IMG/VR virus record: IMGVR_UViG_3300044971_001172
Location: 1 to 23,221 of that record
From: a virus
DNA length: 23,221 nucleotides
Reading direction: 5' to 3' (one strand)
The position numbers were made by a program, and so were the translations under genes. Shown here one piece after another: positions 6,432 through 15,513 of the stretch (position 1 is its first letter; each line of letters opens with the position of its first letter). The notes beneath the pieces were generated by a model that saw nothing but the letters and a program-made list of their open reading frames with translations, had not been told where the DNA came from and made no database searches.

Positions 6432-9400
6432 TCAGAGCTTGGCGTTGAGTTCCTTGAGGGCGGCGAGCAGGTAGACGGACAGCTTGGCGTAGTTTACAGC
6501 CGGACGGCCCTGCTCGTCGCGGGCCACAAGCTGCGGGAAGAGCTTCTCCACGTCCTCGGCGATGAGGCCGACATCGTGCTTGCCCGCCTTGAAGGGCGAG
6601 TCGCTCTTCCAGTCGAAGTCAACCGGGACGAGCTGGACGACCTTGTCGAGGGCACCGGTGATCGGGGCGTCGTTTTCCTTGAACTGGCGGGACGAGTACG
6701 TCGTGAAGTCTCCGTACCCGTAGCCCGAGATCGTGATGTCCTCGGCGTAGATGTTTCCGCCGCCGTAGGTGTCAGAATCGATGCGTAGGTCACCCGCGAT
6801 CTGGACCTCGTGCGCCCCCGCAAGCGAGGGGTTGCCCTCGATGAACATGCGGAGATCGTTGCCCGAGCCAACGTCGATGGCCCACGCTCCGGAGACGCCG
6901 GTAGGCATCTCAAGGAAGACTTGACCGCCCTCGTTGCCCGTCGGGGGACGAATAAACAAGCACGCGTGGTCGATCTGGGACGCGGCCAGCAGGCCACGCA
7001 CCGTGAGGTTGTTGAACTCGCCGTCGCCGTTGCCGCGGATGCGCCACCCGGACGTACCGGCGACGTAGTTGTCCGAACGCAGGATCGAGGACGTGGAGTT
7101 CGACAGGATGATCTCCTGCGCAGCGATGGTGCCGGAGATGATCTTTCCTGCGCCCACCGTGGCGATCTGGCTATCGACCAGCGTGCCGACCGTGATCGTG
7201 GCCGCGTTGACGGACTGAATCTGGCTGGAGTTGAGCGTGCCAGCGATGCTGCCCGCGCTTACGGAGCCGATTTGGGTCGCCGTGATCGTGCCCGTGATCG
7301 TCGCCGCGTTGACGGACGTGATCTGGGTGGCCGTGATGCCGCCGCTGATGAGATTCGCCGCGATGCTGCCGGTGATCGCGGACCCGTTCACCGAGGTAAT
7401 CTGGGTCGCCGTGATACCACCCGTGATGCTGGTCGCGCTGACCGACGAAATCTGAGACGACGAGATGCCGCCCGTGATCGAGGTCGCGCTGACGGAGGTG
7501 ATCTGGGACGAGGTGATGCCGCCAACGAGGCTCGTGGCGTTCACCGAAGCGATCTGGGACGCCGTAATCGTGCCCGTGATGGCCGAGGCACTCACCGAAC
7601 CGATCTGCGACGACGAGATGCTGCCCGTGATGGACGACGCACTCACCGTACTGATCTGGTTCGCGATGATCAGGCCGACGATGGAGTTGGCGTTGACGCT
7701 CGCAATGTCGTTGGCCGTGAGCGTGCCGGTCACAGACGACGAGGAGGTCACCACCGTCCAAGTACCGCTGACGTTCTGGTAGAGCGTCTGGTTCGAGGTG
7801 TTGAGGACCAACGCGCCGACCGGGTAGTTGGCGTCCGGGAGCGACGGCAGGGTGCTCAGGCGGCGGACAACCGAAATGTCGCTCGCGATGAGTCGCTGCG
7901 TGTTGAGAATCTGGTCCGTCAACTGGGCACCGACGATGACGCCCGTGATGGAGGTCGCGCTAACGGAGCCGATCTGGCCCGCGGAGATGGACCCGACAAT
8001 CGTCGTCGCGCTTACGTTGTTGATCTGGGACGCCGTGATGCCGCCGACGATGGTCGTGGCACTCACCGACCCGATCTGGGACGAAGAGATGAGCCCGACG
8101 ATGGCCGAGGCGGACACCGATCCAATCTGGCCCGAAGAAATCGTGCCGATGATCGAGGACGCGCTGACCGACGAAATCTGAGACGAGTTGATCGCGCCCT
8201 GAATGACGCCTGCGTTCACGGAGCCAATCTGGGTGGACGAGATGAGCCCCGAGATCGTGTTCGCGTTGACGGACCCGATCTGACCCGCGGAAATGACGCC
8301 CGTGATGCTGGTCGCGTTGACGGAACCGATCTGGGTCGCCGTGATGCTGCCCGAAATCGTGCCCGCACTGACGGAACCGATCTGGCTCGCCGTGATGGTG
8401 CCGACAATGCTGGTCGCGCTGACCGAACCGATCTGACCCGCAGAAATCGAGCCGACGATGCTGCCCGCGTTGACGGACCCGATCTGGCCCGCCACAACGG
8501 TGCCGGTGATCGAGGAGAACGAGATCGATCCGACCGAGAAATACTGGGTCCAAGTGATCGGCGTGACGCCAATCGTGATCGTGCCGGTCGTCGTGATGAC
8601 GAAGGACGTGCTTGAATTTGTGGCACCCGAGTCCACGAAAACGTAGGTGCCGGTGACGAGTTCGCCGGTCACGTCGGCATCGGAAGTACGGACCCAAGTA
8701 CCGTTGCTCCCGGAGCCGAGCGTCTGGACCTCGTACACGCCGTTCTGCGACGGGGTGCTCTGGTCCTTGACGAGGACTCGGTCGTTGGGGGCCAGCGGAA
8801 TCGTGTCCAGCGTGCTCGGTGCGCCACCGGACAACGTGATGTTGGAGCCGGTCGTGGCTACACGCACCGGGCTAAGGATCGACAGACCCGCAGCGGCTGC
8901 GTCGGCGTAGGCTTTGGTCGCCGCGTCGTCGGGAAGAACGGGGGCAGGCAGGGACTTCACCGCAGCACCAGTAATCGTGCCGCCGCTGATCGAACTGCCG
9001 CTGATGGACGCGCCCGTGATCGGAAGCGCACCAATCGAGCCGGACGAAATCGTCGCGTTCGTGAAGTTGGAGTTTGAGATTGCGGCGTTCGTGATCGTGC
9101 CGCCGCTCACCGAGCCGTTGTTCAGCGAGGCACCCGTGATCGTCACCGCGCCCACCGTGCCTGAAGAAATCGTGGCACCGGTCAGCGTGGAGCCGGAGAT
9201 CGTGGACGCTGCAATCGTGCCGCCCGTGATGGCGGGGGTCGCGAACGTACCGTTCGTCACCGTCGGGCTGGTGATGATACCGCCCGTGAACGTGGACGTG
9301 GAGATCACCGCGCCGCTGATGTTCGGAGCGACGAGGTTCGCGGCGTTCAGCGTGAGACCCGTGATGACGGGGTTGACGATCTGAGCGTTCGTGATCGTGC

Positions 9401-9773
9401 CGCCCGTGATCGCCACGTTCGACGCGTTCTGAACGGCCATCGTCCCGAGGCCCAGATTCGTGCGGGCCGTGGGGACGTTGGGGAGGTCAGAAAGATTGTT
9501 CGAGCGGAGAAGGGCGTCCACCGGACCACCGCCCCCACCTCCACCACCCATGCTGATGTCCTCCAGCACGCGGGAGAAGTAGCACGCGAGCCCCTCGTTC
9601 GGCTGGCGCGGGTATCCCGGGATGCCCTCGTCGAGGTTGCACGGGAGTTCCCAGACAATCTGCCCGTCAACGCAGGTCTTGGTGACTTCACCGAAGAACT
9701 GCGTGACGAAGTTATCAACCGTGCTGGGCAGCGGCTCGTGCTCGGGATCGCAGCTATTGTTGCAGCAGGACAT
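6432..9773 (-). CDS. Repeat-built tail fibre with S74 intramolecular chaperone
   Basis: 1113 aa. Residues 1-72 are a Cys-containing N-terminal anchor shared with the neighbouring 1121-aa fibre ([19 protein letters not shown]). A Gly run (76-83) follows. Residues about 105-275 carry short TITG/TISG-type repeats suggestive of a beta-solenoid. Residues about 283-415 are a common phage fibre segment (DDAATKAYADAAAAG; DRVLVKDQSTPSQNGVYEV). Two blocks of 17-residue repeats (424-621 and 683-880) are separated by a 60-residue aromatic module. The C-terminal part is beta-rich, and residues about 1027-1113 match the Peptidase_S74 / intramolecular chaperone domain (SSRQFKEND, LDKVVQLVPVDFDWK, KHDVGLIAEDVEKLFPQLV). 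In known members this domain trimerises the fibre and then cleaves itself off. I cannot confirm the catalytic residues. The ATG lies 3 nt after the stop of the preceding gene. Confidence 0.85.
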   Translation of the reverse strand: MSCCNNSCDPEHEPLPSTVDNFVTQFFGEVTKTCVDGQIVWELPCNLDEGIPGYPRQPNEGLACYFSRVLEDISMGGGGGGGGPVDALLRSNNLSDLPNVPTARTNLGLGTMAVQNASNVAITGGTITNAQIVNPVITGLTLNAANLVAPNISGAVISTSTFTGGIITSPTVTNGTFATPAITGGTIAASTISGSTLTGATISSGTVGAVTITGASLNNGSVSGGTITNAAISNSNFTNATISSGSIGALPITGASISGSSISGGTITGAAVKSLPAPVLPDDAATKAYADAAAAGLSILSPVRVATTGSNITLSGGAPSTLDTIPLAPNDRVLVKDQSTPSQNGVYEVQTLGSGSNGTWVRTSDADVTGELVTGTYVFVDSGATNSSTSFVITTTGTITIGVTPITWTQYFSVGSISFSSITGTVVAGQIGSVNAGSIVGSISAGQIGSVSATSIVGTITASQIGSVSAGTISGSITATQIGSVNATSITGVISAGQIGSVNANTISGLISSTQIGSVNAGVIQGAINSSQISSVSASSIIGTISSGQIGSVSASAIVGLISSSQIGSVSATTIVGGITASQINNVSATTIVGSISAGQIGSVSATSITGVIVGAQLTDQILNTQRLIASDISVVRRLSTLPSLPDANYPVGALVLNTSNQTLYQNVSGTWTVVTSSSSVTGTLTANDIASVNANSIVGLIIANQISTVSASSITGSISSSQIGSVSASAITGTITASQIASVNATSLVGGITSSQITSVSATSITGGISSSQISSVSATSITGGITATQITSVNGSAITGSIAANLISGGITATQITSVNAATITGTITATQIGSVSAGSIAGTLNSSQIQSVNAATITVGTLVDSQIATVGAGKIISGTIAAQEIILSNSTSSILRSDNYVAGTSGWRIRGNGDGEFNNLTVRGLLAASQIDHACLFIRPPTGNEGGQVFLEMPTGVSGAWAIDVGSGNDLRMFIEGNPSLAGAHEVQIAGDLRIDSDTYGGGNIYAEDITISGYGYGDFTTYSSRQFKENDAPITGALDKVVQLVPVDFDWKSDSPFKAGKHDVGLIAEDVEKLFPQLVARDEQGRPAVNYAKLSVYLLAALKELNAKL
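7134..7727 (-). repeat. 17-residue (51-nt) repeat block 2 in the S74 fibre
   Basis: Encodes residues about 683-880 as roughly eleven units of the form G-x-I-x-x-x-Q-I-x-S-V-x-A-x-x-I-x. One shortened unit (GSIAANLIS, 802-810) breaks the register. At the DNA level each unit is 51 nt with a conserved core around GATCTGGG and GTGATG on the plus strand. It probably forms a beta-solenoid or triple-beta stalk. Confidence 0.85.
7911..8504 (-). repeat. 17-residue (51-nt) repeat block 1 in the S74 fibre
   Basis: Encodes residues about 424-621 as eleven in-register 17-residue units (for example GTITASQIGSVSAGTIS, GSITATQIGSVNATSIT). The units have an almost invariant QIGSV core and strongly varying flanks. 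The last unit decays into GVIVGAQLTDQ. Near-perfect periodicity suggests recent tandem expansion. Confidence 0.88.
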
Positions 9774-9776
9774 GGA

Positions 9777-12700
9777 TTAGTAGGAGCCGGGGTTGATGGA
9801 CAGGCCGAGACGGTACGTCGTGGACGCTGGCAGATTGGTGCCGTCAGTCGTGAAGAGCGTGATTCGGGCCACGGTCTTGGAGTTCGCCCCGTCGCTCCAG
9901 TTGTACATCACCGTGATGTTGGCCGCGATCACGTTGAGCGACACCGCAATCGCGGGGCACTTGCGGCCCAGCGCGGCACGCGAAATGTCCACGCTGAATG
10001 TTTCGGAGGAGGAGCCTCCCGTCGTGGTGACCGCCGCAGACAGGTTCAGGGCCTGACCAACGAAGTTATTGGAGTACGCCCCCGCAACTGCTGTGGAGTT
10101 ATCCACGTTGATCAGCGGGTACTGATTCTCGCGGGTGTTGTCAGTAGCGATGTTGTACTGGGTCTCAGTGCCGAACTCGAACGCGGTAGGGCTGCTGCTG
10201 TTTCCGCCCTGACGAAGTTGGTTTCCGGTGAATGTGCTGTTTGTGCTCTTGCCTGTTAGCTTAATGCCAACGCTGACTGGGCCAAACAATTCATTTCCGG
10301 TGCAAGTACCTTCGTAAACTTCGTCGCCGTAGATGATGTTAGCAGACGAGGTAGACGCGATGAACAGGTTATTCGAGATCAGAGGCGAGGCCACGGCTTC
10401 AAGTTTTACTGCAGCCGTTCCAGCCCCTCCGCGGGCATCAATGTGAGTGTTACTCACGGCGAAGAGAGGCATGCGCCCCGTAATGTACCGTCCGTTCCAA
10501 TCAAGCCCCTGACCTAAGTAATCGGCGTACTTGTTCGCCTTGATATGAATGCCCGTATTTACCGGAACCATTACGCACTGGCTTACGAAGATACCTTCGT
10601 TGTTCTTTACTTGAACGTCAGAGATAGTTCCAAGGCTTGCCCAAGAGGAACCGGTCCACTGAAAACCGGCATTCGTTTCGACCTTGACGTAGATCGCTCC
10701 AACGATTGCGGTGGAGGGCAGTCCACTCACGGCGGTGCCCATGTTTACCCACGCGGTTGTTGGTTTGTCCCAACGATACCAACTGTTGGTCGCCGTCACA
10801 ACATACAGCGCGTTCTCCTCCGCGCTTACCGGAAGATTTCCAACCGTGGCCACAGTGGTTACCACTCGACTCACCGTGCTGTTGTTGACGTTCGCAAGAC
10901 CCGTATCCCAGAAGTTCAACTGACTGTTGATCAGGCTGAAGTTGACGCAGGTGTTCGTCAGACTGATGCCTGTTCCAACAATGCTTGGGTTTCCGCTAAT
11001 AAAGCATCCGTCCACTGTCGCATTCCACGCCTCATTGAACTGAACGCCGTTGGCCCAGTACAGCGACGCGGTCGGGCTCTCAACCGAGACACGAATGAGA
11101 CGTGAGCCGGGCTTCTGGTGGTAGCTGGTCGAAGTACCGTGATTGATCGTGACGGCACGACCGCACACCGCGTCAGCTCGCACCGTGAGGTCACGGAACT
11201 CCACTGCACGGTTGACAGAAATCGCAGCCGACGCGCCGGTCAGGGTGACCTCGAATCCGTTTGCGGAGGCCGTCGTCTGGTTTATGACGCTCACTCCCAT
11301 TCCGTCGCCGCGGAAGTAGAGGTTGAAGAACGTCGAGTCGGCGGGAGCCGTTACCGTGATAGCAGACGTGATACAGTAGGTGCCGCGTGGGAAGTAGACG
11401 ACTGCACGGACCACTGAGTTACCTGCATCCGTGATCGCGACACGAGCCGCCGTGATTGCAGCGTTGATCGCCGTCGTGTCGTCCGTGGTGCCATTGCCGA
11501 CCGCACCGTAGTCGCGCACGTTGAAGAGCGGGTCATCGCTCCAGACCGTGTCGTAGGCCGTCGCGCTGTTCTTCTTGAGGAACGCAGCCTTGTTGCCCCC
11601 AGCGGGGAATCCGAGACCGGCGGGGCCAGTGAAGCCCGTGGGACCAGTGGGGCCGGTAACATTCGAGGCTGCACCCTGCGGGCCGGTGAAGCCCGTCGGG
11701 CCGGTAAAGCCGGTGGGGCCGGTGACGTTGGACGCCGCACCCTGCGGGCCAGTGAATCCGGTGGGGCCGGTCGCGCCAGTTGCACCTGCGGTGCCCGCTG
11801 CGCCCGTGAATCCCGTCGGGCCGGTCGGGCCAGTGAAGCCCGTAGGGCCGACGTTACCGATGCCGCCGTTCGGGCCAGTGTAACCCGTAAAGCCGGTTGG
11901 TCCGGTGGGGCCAGCCACACCCTGCGGACCAGTGAACCCAGTTGCGCCGGTCGGCCCAACGGAGCCAGCAGGACCAGTGAACCCGGTCGGGCCGGTGACG
12001 TTCGAGGCCGCGCCCTGTGGGCCGGTAAAGCCCGTGGGGCCAGTCGCGCCTGCGGGACCGGTGGGTCCGGTTACGGTTGAGGCCGGGCCTGCGGGGCCGG
12101 TGAATCCAGTCGCGCCCGTGGGTCCGGTCGGGCCAGTGACGTTTGAGGCCGCGCCCTGCGGACCGGTGAAGCCCGTCGGGCCGGTGAATCCAGTCGGGCC
12201 GGTGACAGTCGAGGCCGCGCCCTGCGGACCAGTCGGGCCAGTTGCACCTGCGGTGCCCGCTGGACCGGTCGCGCCCGTGGCACCTAGCGTGCCTTGTGGG
12301 CCGGTGGGGCCAGTGGCACCCTGCGCTCCCGTGAAGCCAGTAAAGCCGGTGTACCCCGTGAAGCCCGTTGCCCCGACGGGACCAGTCGGGCCTTGGATGG
12401 GGCCGACATTATCCCACGAGGAGCCGCTCCAGACGTACCCGTTGCCGTCGGCCAGCACGATGTAGAGGTCGCCGGGCGTCGCCCCTGAGGGCAGACTCGC
12501 GATGTTCGGGACGGAGCCCTTCAACACGACGCTTGTGCCCGGAGAGCCCGTGTACCCAGTGTACCCCGTCGGTCCAGTGAACCCAGTCGGTCCCGTGACG
12601 TTTGAGGCCGGGCCAGTGAAGCCCGTGTAACCAGTGTAGCCGGTCGGGCCGGTCGCGCCTGCACCGCCAGCGACTCCAGTAGGGCCAGTGTACCCCGTGT

Positions 12701-13142
12701 ATCCAGTCGGGCCAGTGTAACCCGTGCCGCCTCCGCCGCCACCACCGCCAGCAACCGCGTCAACGTACGCCTTCGTGGCCGCGTCGTTCGCGTTGATCGG
12801 GTACGGGAGACCCGTGATTGACCCGCCCGTGATGACGACGCCGTTGGCGTTCTGGAACGCCATCGTGCCGAGCATGCCGTACTGCACGAACAGCTCGTTC
12901 AGGACGCGCTTGAAATAACAGGCCAGCCCTTCGCCCTCTTGGCGTGGGTACCCGGGGATGCCGGTGTCGAGATTGCACGGGAGACTCCAGACGATCTGCC
13001 CGTCAACGCACGTCTTCGTGACCTCCCCAAAGAACTGGGTCACGAAGTTGTCAACGGTGCTCGGCAGCGGCTCGTGCGCGGGGTCACACTGGGTCGAGCA
13101 CGGTTCGCTGGGGCAGGGGTTGCTGGAGGGCTGGCAAGACAT
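9777..13142 (-). CDS. Collagen-like tail fibre/spike with pectate-lyase beta-helix
   Basis: 1121 aa. Residues 1-20 are Cys-rich. Residues about 19-81 are the anchor shared with the 1113-aa fibre, followed by [20 protein letters not shown]. Collagen-like Gly-X-Thr tracts run at 140-203 and 250-511, split by a 45-residue aromatic module, with regular AASNVTG interruptions. At 537 a pectate-lyase-superfamily beta-helix begins ([20 protein letters not shown], the usual entry motif) and extends to about 1035, interrupted at about 755-840 by two more aromatic modules. The last 85 residues form a beta-rich cap. Such spikes typically degrade or bind surface polysaccharide; no catalytic residues can be assigned. 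It starts 11 nt behind a copy of the AGTCGTATACT motif, with a plausible AAGGA ribosome site. The beta-helix DNA is lower in GC than the collagen DNA. Confidence 0.85.
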   Translation of the reverse strand: MSCQPSSNPCPSEPCSTQCDPAHEPLPSTVDNFVTQFFGEVTKTCVDGQIVWSLPCNLDTGIPGYPRQEGEGLACYFKRVLNELFVQYGMLGTMAFQNANGVVITGGSITGLPYPINANDAATKAYVDAVAGGGGGGGGTGYTGPTGYTGYTGPTGVAGGAGATGPTGYTGYTGFTGPASNVTGPTGFTGPTGYTGYTGSPGTSVVLKGSVPNIASLPSGATPGDLYIVLADGNGYVWSGSSWDNVGPIQGPTGPVGATGFTGYTGFTGFTGAQGATGPTGPQGTLGATGATGPAGTAGATGPTGPQGAASTVTGPTGFTGPTGFTGPQGAASNVTGPTGPTGATGFTGPAGPASTVTGPTGPAGATGPTGFTGPQGAASNVTGPTGFTGPAGSVGPTGATGFTGPQGVAGPTGPTGFTGYTGPNGGIGNVGPTGFTGPTGPTGFTGAAGTAGATGATGPTGFTGPQGAASNVTGPTGFTGPTGFTGPQGAASNVTGPTGPTGFTGPAGLGFPAGGNKAAFLKKNSATAYDTVWSDDPLFNVRDYGAVGNGTTDDTTAINAAITAARVAITDAGNSVVRAVVYFPRGTYCITSAITVTAPADSTFFNLYFRGDGMGVSVINQTTASANGFEVTLTGASAAISVNRAVEFRDLTVRADAVCGRAVTINHGTSTSYHQKPGSRLIRVSVESPTASLYWANGVQFNEAWNATVDGCFISGNPSIVGTGISLTNTCVNFSLINSQLNFWDTGLANVNNSTVSRVVTTVATVGNLPVSAEENALYVVTATNSWYRWDKPTTAWVNMGTAVSGLPSTAIVGAIYVKVETNAGFQWTGSSWASLGTISDVQVKNNEGIFVSQCVMVPVNTGIHIKANKYADYLGQGLDWNGRYITGRMPLFAVSNTHIDARGGAGTAAVKLEAVASPLISNNLFIASTSSANIIYGDEVYEGTCTGNELFGPVSVGIKLTGKSTNSTFTGNQLRQGGNSSSPTAFEFGTETQYNIATDNTRENQYPLINVDNSTAVAGAYSNNFVGQALNLSAAVTTTGGSSSETFSVDISRAALGRKCPAIAVSLNVIAANITVMYNWSDGANSKTVARITLFTTDGTNLPASTTYRLGLSINPGSY
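11610..12395 (-). repeat. Collagen-like Gly-X-Y tract of the pectate-lyase fibre
   Basis: About 262 residues of Gly-X-Y triplets dominated by GPT, GFT, GAT and GPQ, punctuated by AASNVT and ASTVT breaks. The DNA contains many near-identical 40-50 nt direct repeats (plus strand: CCCTGCGGGCCGGTGAAGCC and variants). Thr holds the Y position in most triplets. Confidence 0.9.
12534..12725 (-). repeat. Short collagen-like tract of the pectate-lyase fibre
   Basis: Encodes residues 140-203, mostly GYT, GPT and GFT triplets with one AASNVT-type break (GPASNVTGP). It is preceded by a run of eight glycines. It precedes the first aromatic module. Confidence 0.88.
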
Positions 13143-13153
13143 GGCGTGTCCTT

Positions 13154-13164
13154 AGTATACGACT
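13154..13164 (-). promoter_or_regulatory. Dispersed motif AGTCGTATACT, copy 2
   Basis: Minus strand AGTCGTATACT, overlapping the TAG stop of the glycosyltransferase and ending 11 nt before the ATG of the pectate-lyase fibre. It contains TATACT, a good -10-like hexamer, but no convincing -35 lies 16-18 nt upstream. The flanks match copy 1 as TAGTCGTAWACTAA. Function is unproven; a phage promoter is the leading idea. Confidence 0.5.
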
Positions 13165-14929
13165 AGACGAGCAGGTGGGAGAACCCAAATTTCTCCGCCC
13201 GGGCCTTCAGGAGCTTACGGTCCTCCTCCACGCGGCTGTAGGCCAGCTTGTGGACCTCGTCCGCCTTGTCCCAGCCGTGCTTGACGGGGTGGTTGTGGGT
13301 GATCCGGGCGTCCTCGGCCCACGCGTACTTGCCCAGAAGCTGGCAACGGCCCGTTAGCTCGTTGTCGCAGCCCGCGTGGTGGTATCCCGTGTGGAAAAAC
13401 TCGCCGTCCAGCAGGGGCAGGAGCCTCTTGGAGGCCAGCCAGTGGGTCGCGATCTCGCCCTTGGCCCAAATCCCGTCGTTCAGGCCCACCAGACCGTCCC
13501 CGTAGGCAAAACTCCGGTACATCTGCTCCAAAGCACGCCGCAGGAAGCCCTTTTCAGGCACGCAGTCGTTCCCGAGGAAGCAGACGAACTCGCCCGTGGA
13601 CTCTTCCACGCCCTTTTTCACCATTTTCGGGACGCCGGAACGATTTTCAAAGGAGTCCCGCTTCACGATCACCTCGAAATTCTTCCACCCGGTTGTCTCG
13701 GGCAGCGAATTCACGAGATTCGTGAGCTGCTCCTCGCGCCCGAGCGTCGGGATGACGATGGACACCTTCGGGTTGAGGAAATCGAGGTAGAAAATCGAGT
13801 CCCGGCGGTACTTTTCGTTCTCCGGGAAGAAGTCGCGGGCCTTTTTCCAGTGCTCGAAGCTGCCCTGCTTGTCCCCGAGCCACCAGAGTGCCCAGTAGAG
13901 CAGTTCGTGGGGCTCGTGGCGGTAGTGGTTCGCGTTGTTGGCGTAAAAATCCGACCACGGGATGGCCGTCGCGGCCATTGCGTACGCCGCCGTGCGCTGC
14001 GCGTCGTTCTTCTTGTGGTAGTGGTGAGCCAAACGCATCCACGGTTCGCGCCGCGTGCAGTCGCGGGCCACGGCCTCGTGCCACTTCTGCACCGCCAGAC
14101 CCTCGTTCCCGATGTACAAGGCGCACTCGCCTTGGAAGATGACGCTCTGGGTGGCCTCGGTGTACCACCCGTTCATCCCGATGTGCCGCTCGAACTCGTG
14201 GTAGGCCGACTTGTAGCGGCCCGTATACAGCATCTCGCGGGCAAGGTAGTGCGAGTTGCGGTCGTTGTTGAGATTCTGGAAGCAGTCGAGGGCCAGACCG
14301 GTGAGGTAACGGCGTCGGTGGTCCGAGGGCTGCTGCCAGTGCTCCAGCTTGATGATGTCCGGAGGGAGGTAGGCCATCTTCGCGGAGCCCGCGAGCACCT
14401 CGTGCACCACGCCGACCCAGTGGAGCTTCGTGCGGTTGTAGAACTTGCAGTGCCTGAACTTGACGATCTCGTTGCCGTGCTCGTCGTGGGCGAAGACGAA
14501 CTCGTACTCAAGCTGCTCGACGCCTTCAGCGATCTTGGCCTGCACGACATCGAGGTCGAGACGCGTGTACTCCTCGTCGCAGTCGGGCATCGCGACCATG
14601 TCAGTCGGCGCGAGCGAGGCCGCGAAGTTGCGGGCCTTCGCGTAGTCGAAGAGACGGTCACCGGCTTTGACCAGCGGGGCCTCGTCACCGAAGATGAACC
14701 GAGTGTTGATGTCCTTCGCGAGGGCCTCGTCGATGGTGAAGAGGAACCGTTCACCGACCTCGTGCACTTCAACCCCGAGGTTGCGTGCGATCTCTGCGCT
14801 GTTGTCGGTCGATCCCGTGTCCACCAGAATAACTTTTCCCCCGCGCTTCTGGAACTCCACGAGGGAGGCCAGAAGGCGGGGGATGGTGCGGGACTCGTTC
14901 CGACAGATCAGTACGATTGAAAAATTCAT
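13163..14929 (-). CDS. Two-domain GT2-type glycosyltransferase with helical middle
   Basis: 588 aa. Residues 1-200 look like a GT-A family 2 domain: MNFSIVLICRNESRTIPRLL, the nucleotide-sugar motif VDTGSTDNS (36-44), a DxD-like MPDCDEE (114-120) and the acceptor-side FYNRTKLHWVGVVHEVL. Residues about 205-365 are helical with TPR-like spacing (YLAREMLYTGRYKSAYHEFE; WHEAVARDCTRREPWMRLAHHY). Residues about 387-545 form a second GT2-like domain (VSIVIPTLGREEQL, then a FLGNDCVPEKG DxD-like stretch). Two GT domains in one chain imply two sugar additions or one active and one regulatory unit. It would act in the infected cell cytoplasm. Its place between fibre genes suggests fibre glycosylation, although modification of a host surface polymer is the alternative. 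There is no Shine-Dalgarno sequence. The stop lies inside a copy of the shared motif. Confidence 0.82.
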   Translation of the reverse strand: MNFSIVLICRNESRTIPRLLASLVEFQKRGGKVILVDTGSTDNSAEIARNLGVEVHEVGERFLFTIDEALAKDINTRFIFGDEAPLVKAGDRLFDYAKARNFAASLAPTDMVAMPDCDEEYTRLDLDVVQAKIAEGVEQLEYEFVFAHDEHGNEIVKFRHCKFYNRTKLHWVGVVHEVLAGSAKMAYLPPDIIKLEHWQQPSDHRRRYLTGLALDCFQNLNNDRNSHYLAREMLYTGRYKSAYHEFERHIGMNGWYTEATQSVIFQGECALYIGNEGLAVQKWHEAVARDCTRREPWMRLAHHYHKKNDAQRTAAYAMAATAIPWSDFYANNANHYRHEPHELLYWALWWLGDKQGSFEHWKKARDFFPENEKYRRDSIFYLDFLNPKVSIVIPTLGREEQLTNLVNSLPETTGWKNFEVIVKRDSFENRSGVPKMVKKGVEESTGEFVCFLGNDCVPEKGFLRRALEQMYRSFAYGDGLVGLNDGIWAKGEIATHWLASKRLLPLLDGEFFHTGYHHAGCDNELTGRCQLLGKYAWAEDARITHNHPVKHGWDKADEVHKLAYSRVEEDRKLLKARAEKFGFSHLLV

Positions 14930-14952
14930 CGTAGGTCTGTTGGAACTGGAAC

Positions 14953-15087
14953 TTACCGGGAGCGTTTCTCGACGCCCTTGATCCGGCCCTTGTTGGCCGA
15001 GGCGTAGAAGACGGCCTTGCCCTTCTTGGCACCGTACTCCTTCTCCATCGCCTTCTTGATCTTCGATCCCTTTTTGGTCAGCGGCAT
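14953..15087 (-). CDS. Small basic conserved phage protein, 44 aa
   Basis: 44 codons: begins MPLTKKGSKIKKAMEKEYGA and ends RIKGVEKRSR. It is strongly basic (Lys/Arg-rich) with a GKAVFYASANKGRIKG core. I recognise this as a widespread small phage protein type of unknown function (pattern 'MPLTKKG-KI---M---YG-KKG--VFYAS-NKG-IKG'), usually near structural genes. A DNA- or RNA-binding, packaging-associated role is plausible, but nothing here shows it. There is no Shine-Dalgarno sequence; the leader is C/A-rich. It is followed 23 nt later by the glycosyltransferase ATG. Confidence 0.75.
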   Translation of the reverse strand: MPLTKKGSKIKKAMEKEYGAKKGKAVFYASANKGRIKGVEKRSR

Positions 15088-15164
15088 GTTTGGTGGGGTT
15101 GGTTATGGCGTGTTAGGCCGCTCCGGTAGTAGGGGATAAACGGAGACTGGTCAAGAGGTAAGCC

Positions 15165-15503
15165 TCATGGAAACAGCTCGGAGATTGTTGTCGCGGCCCT
15201 GTACCTTGCTTTGCGGTCTTGCAGTTCAGTAAAAAGGGCCAAGCGGCGGTTGAAGACTTGAGCAGCTAGTTCCTTGATTTGCTGCGAGGTAAACGGCACA
15301 CGGTTGTTTGCCTTGTCCAACCAGTAGAAGTCGGCGGGCAAAGCTGACTGCGCTGCGGCAGCAAGCATTGCTTCGTAACTTTCTGGGTCAGCCTGATACG
15401 TTGCGCCGTTGTACTCTACGTCAAAAATCAACTGCGGCTTGTAGTTTAACTTAGCTGCCTCGAGTTGAGCCGAAATTGCGTTCGGTAAATTTACGTCGCT
15501 CAT
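15165..15503 (-). CDS. DUF4376-type tail fibre accessory protein
   Basis: 112 aa. The region from about 55 to 112 (DFYWLDKANNRVPFTSQQIKELAAQVFNRRLALFTELQDRKARYRAATTISEL) matches the general DUF4376 layout: an aromatic/Asp segment, an amphipathic helix containing 'F-S/T-x-x-Q', a long helix with R/E/L heptads, and a terminal 'A-T-T-x-x-E-L'. DUF4376 proteins lie beside phage tail fibre genes and are thought to assist their assembly or be part of them. This one directly follows the 553-aa adhesin with a 10-nt gap. It has one of the few good ribosome sites here: AAGGAG 6 nt before the ATG. The local GC is lower than in the core genes, matching the adhesin and suggesting the pair moved together. 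Confidence 0.65.
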   Translation of the reverse strand: MSDVNLPNAISAQLEAAKLNYKPQLIFDVEYNGATYQADPESYEAMLAAAAQSALPADFYWLDKANNRVPFTSQQIKELAAQVFNRRLALFTELQDRKARYRAATTISELFP

Positions 15504-15513
15504 CGAAGGCTCC

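Noticed and set aside
6810-8615. A 601-codon plus-strand open frame opposite the S74 fibre repeats
   Set aside because: It is antisense to an excellent coding frame with 17-residue periodicity. Its translation is a low-complexity Asp/Arg/Gly string that mirrors the repeats, as expected for GC-rich repetitive DNA.
13376-14920. A 514-codon plus-strand open frame opposite the glycosyltransferase
   Set aside because: The minus-strand frame carries clear GT2 motifs. The plus-strand translation is Val/Glu/Arg-rich without recognisable domains and has no neighbouring plus-strand genes.
15088-15164. Possible promoter (TTGACC, 17 nt, TACTAC) and a 5-bp stem in the 77-nt gap before the 44-aa gene
   Set aside because: The -10 matches consensus at only about three positions, the stem is short with a long loop, and no U-tract follows. 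It is not strong enough to call either.
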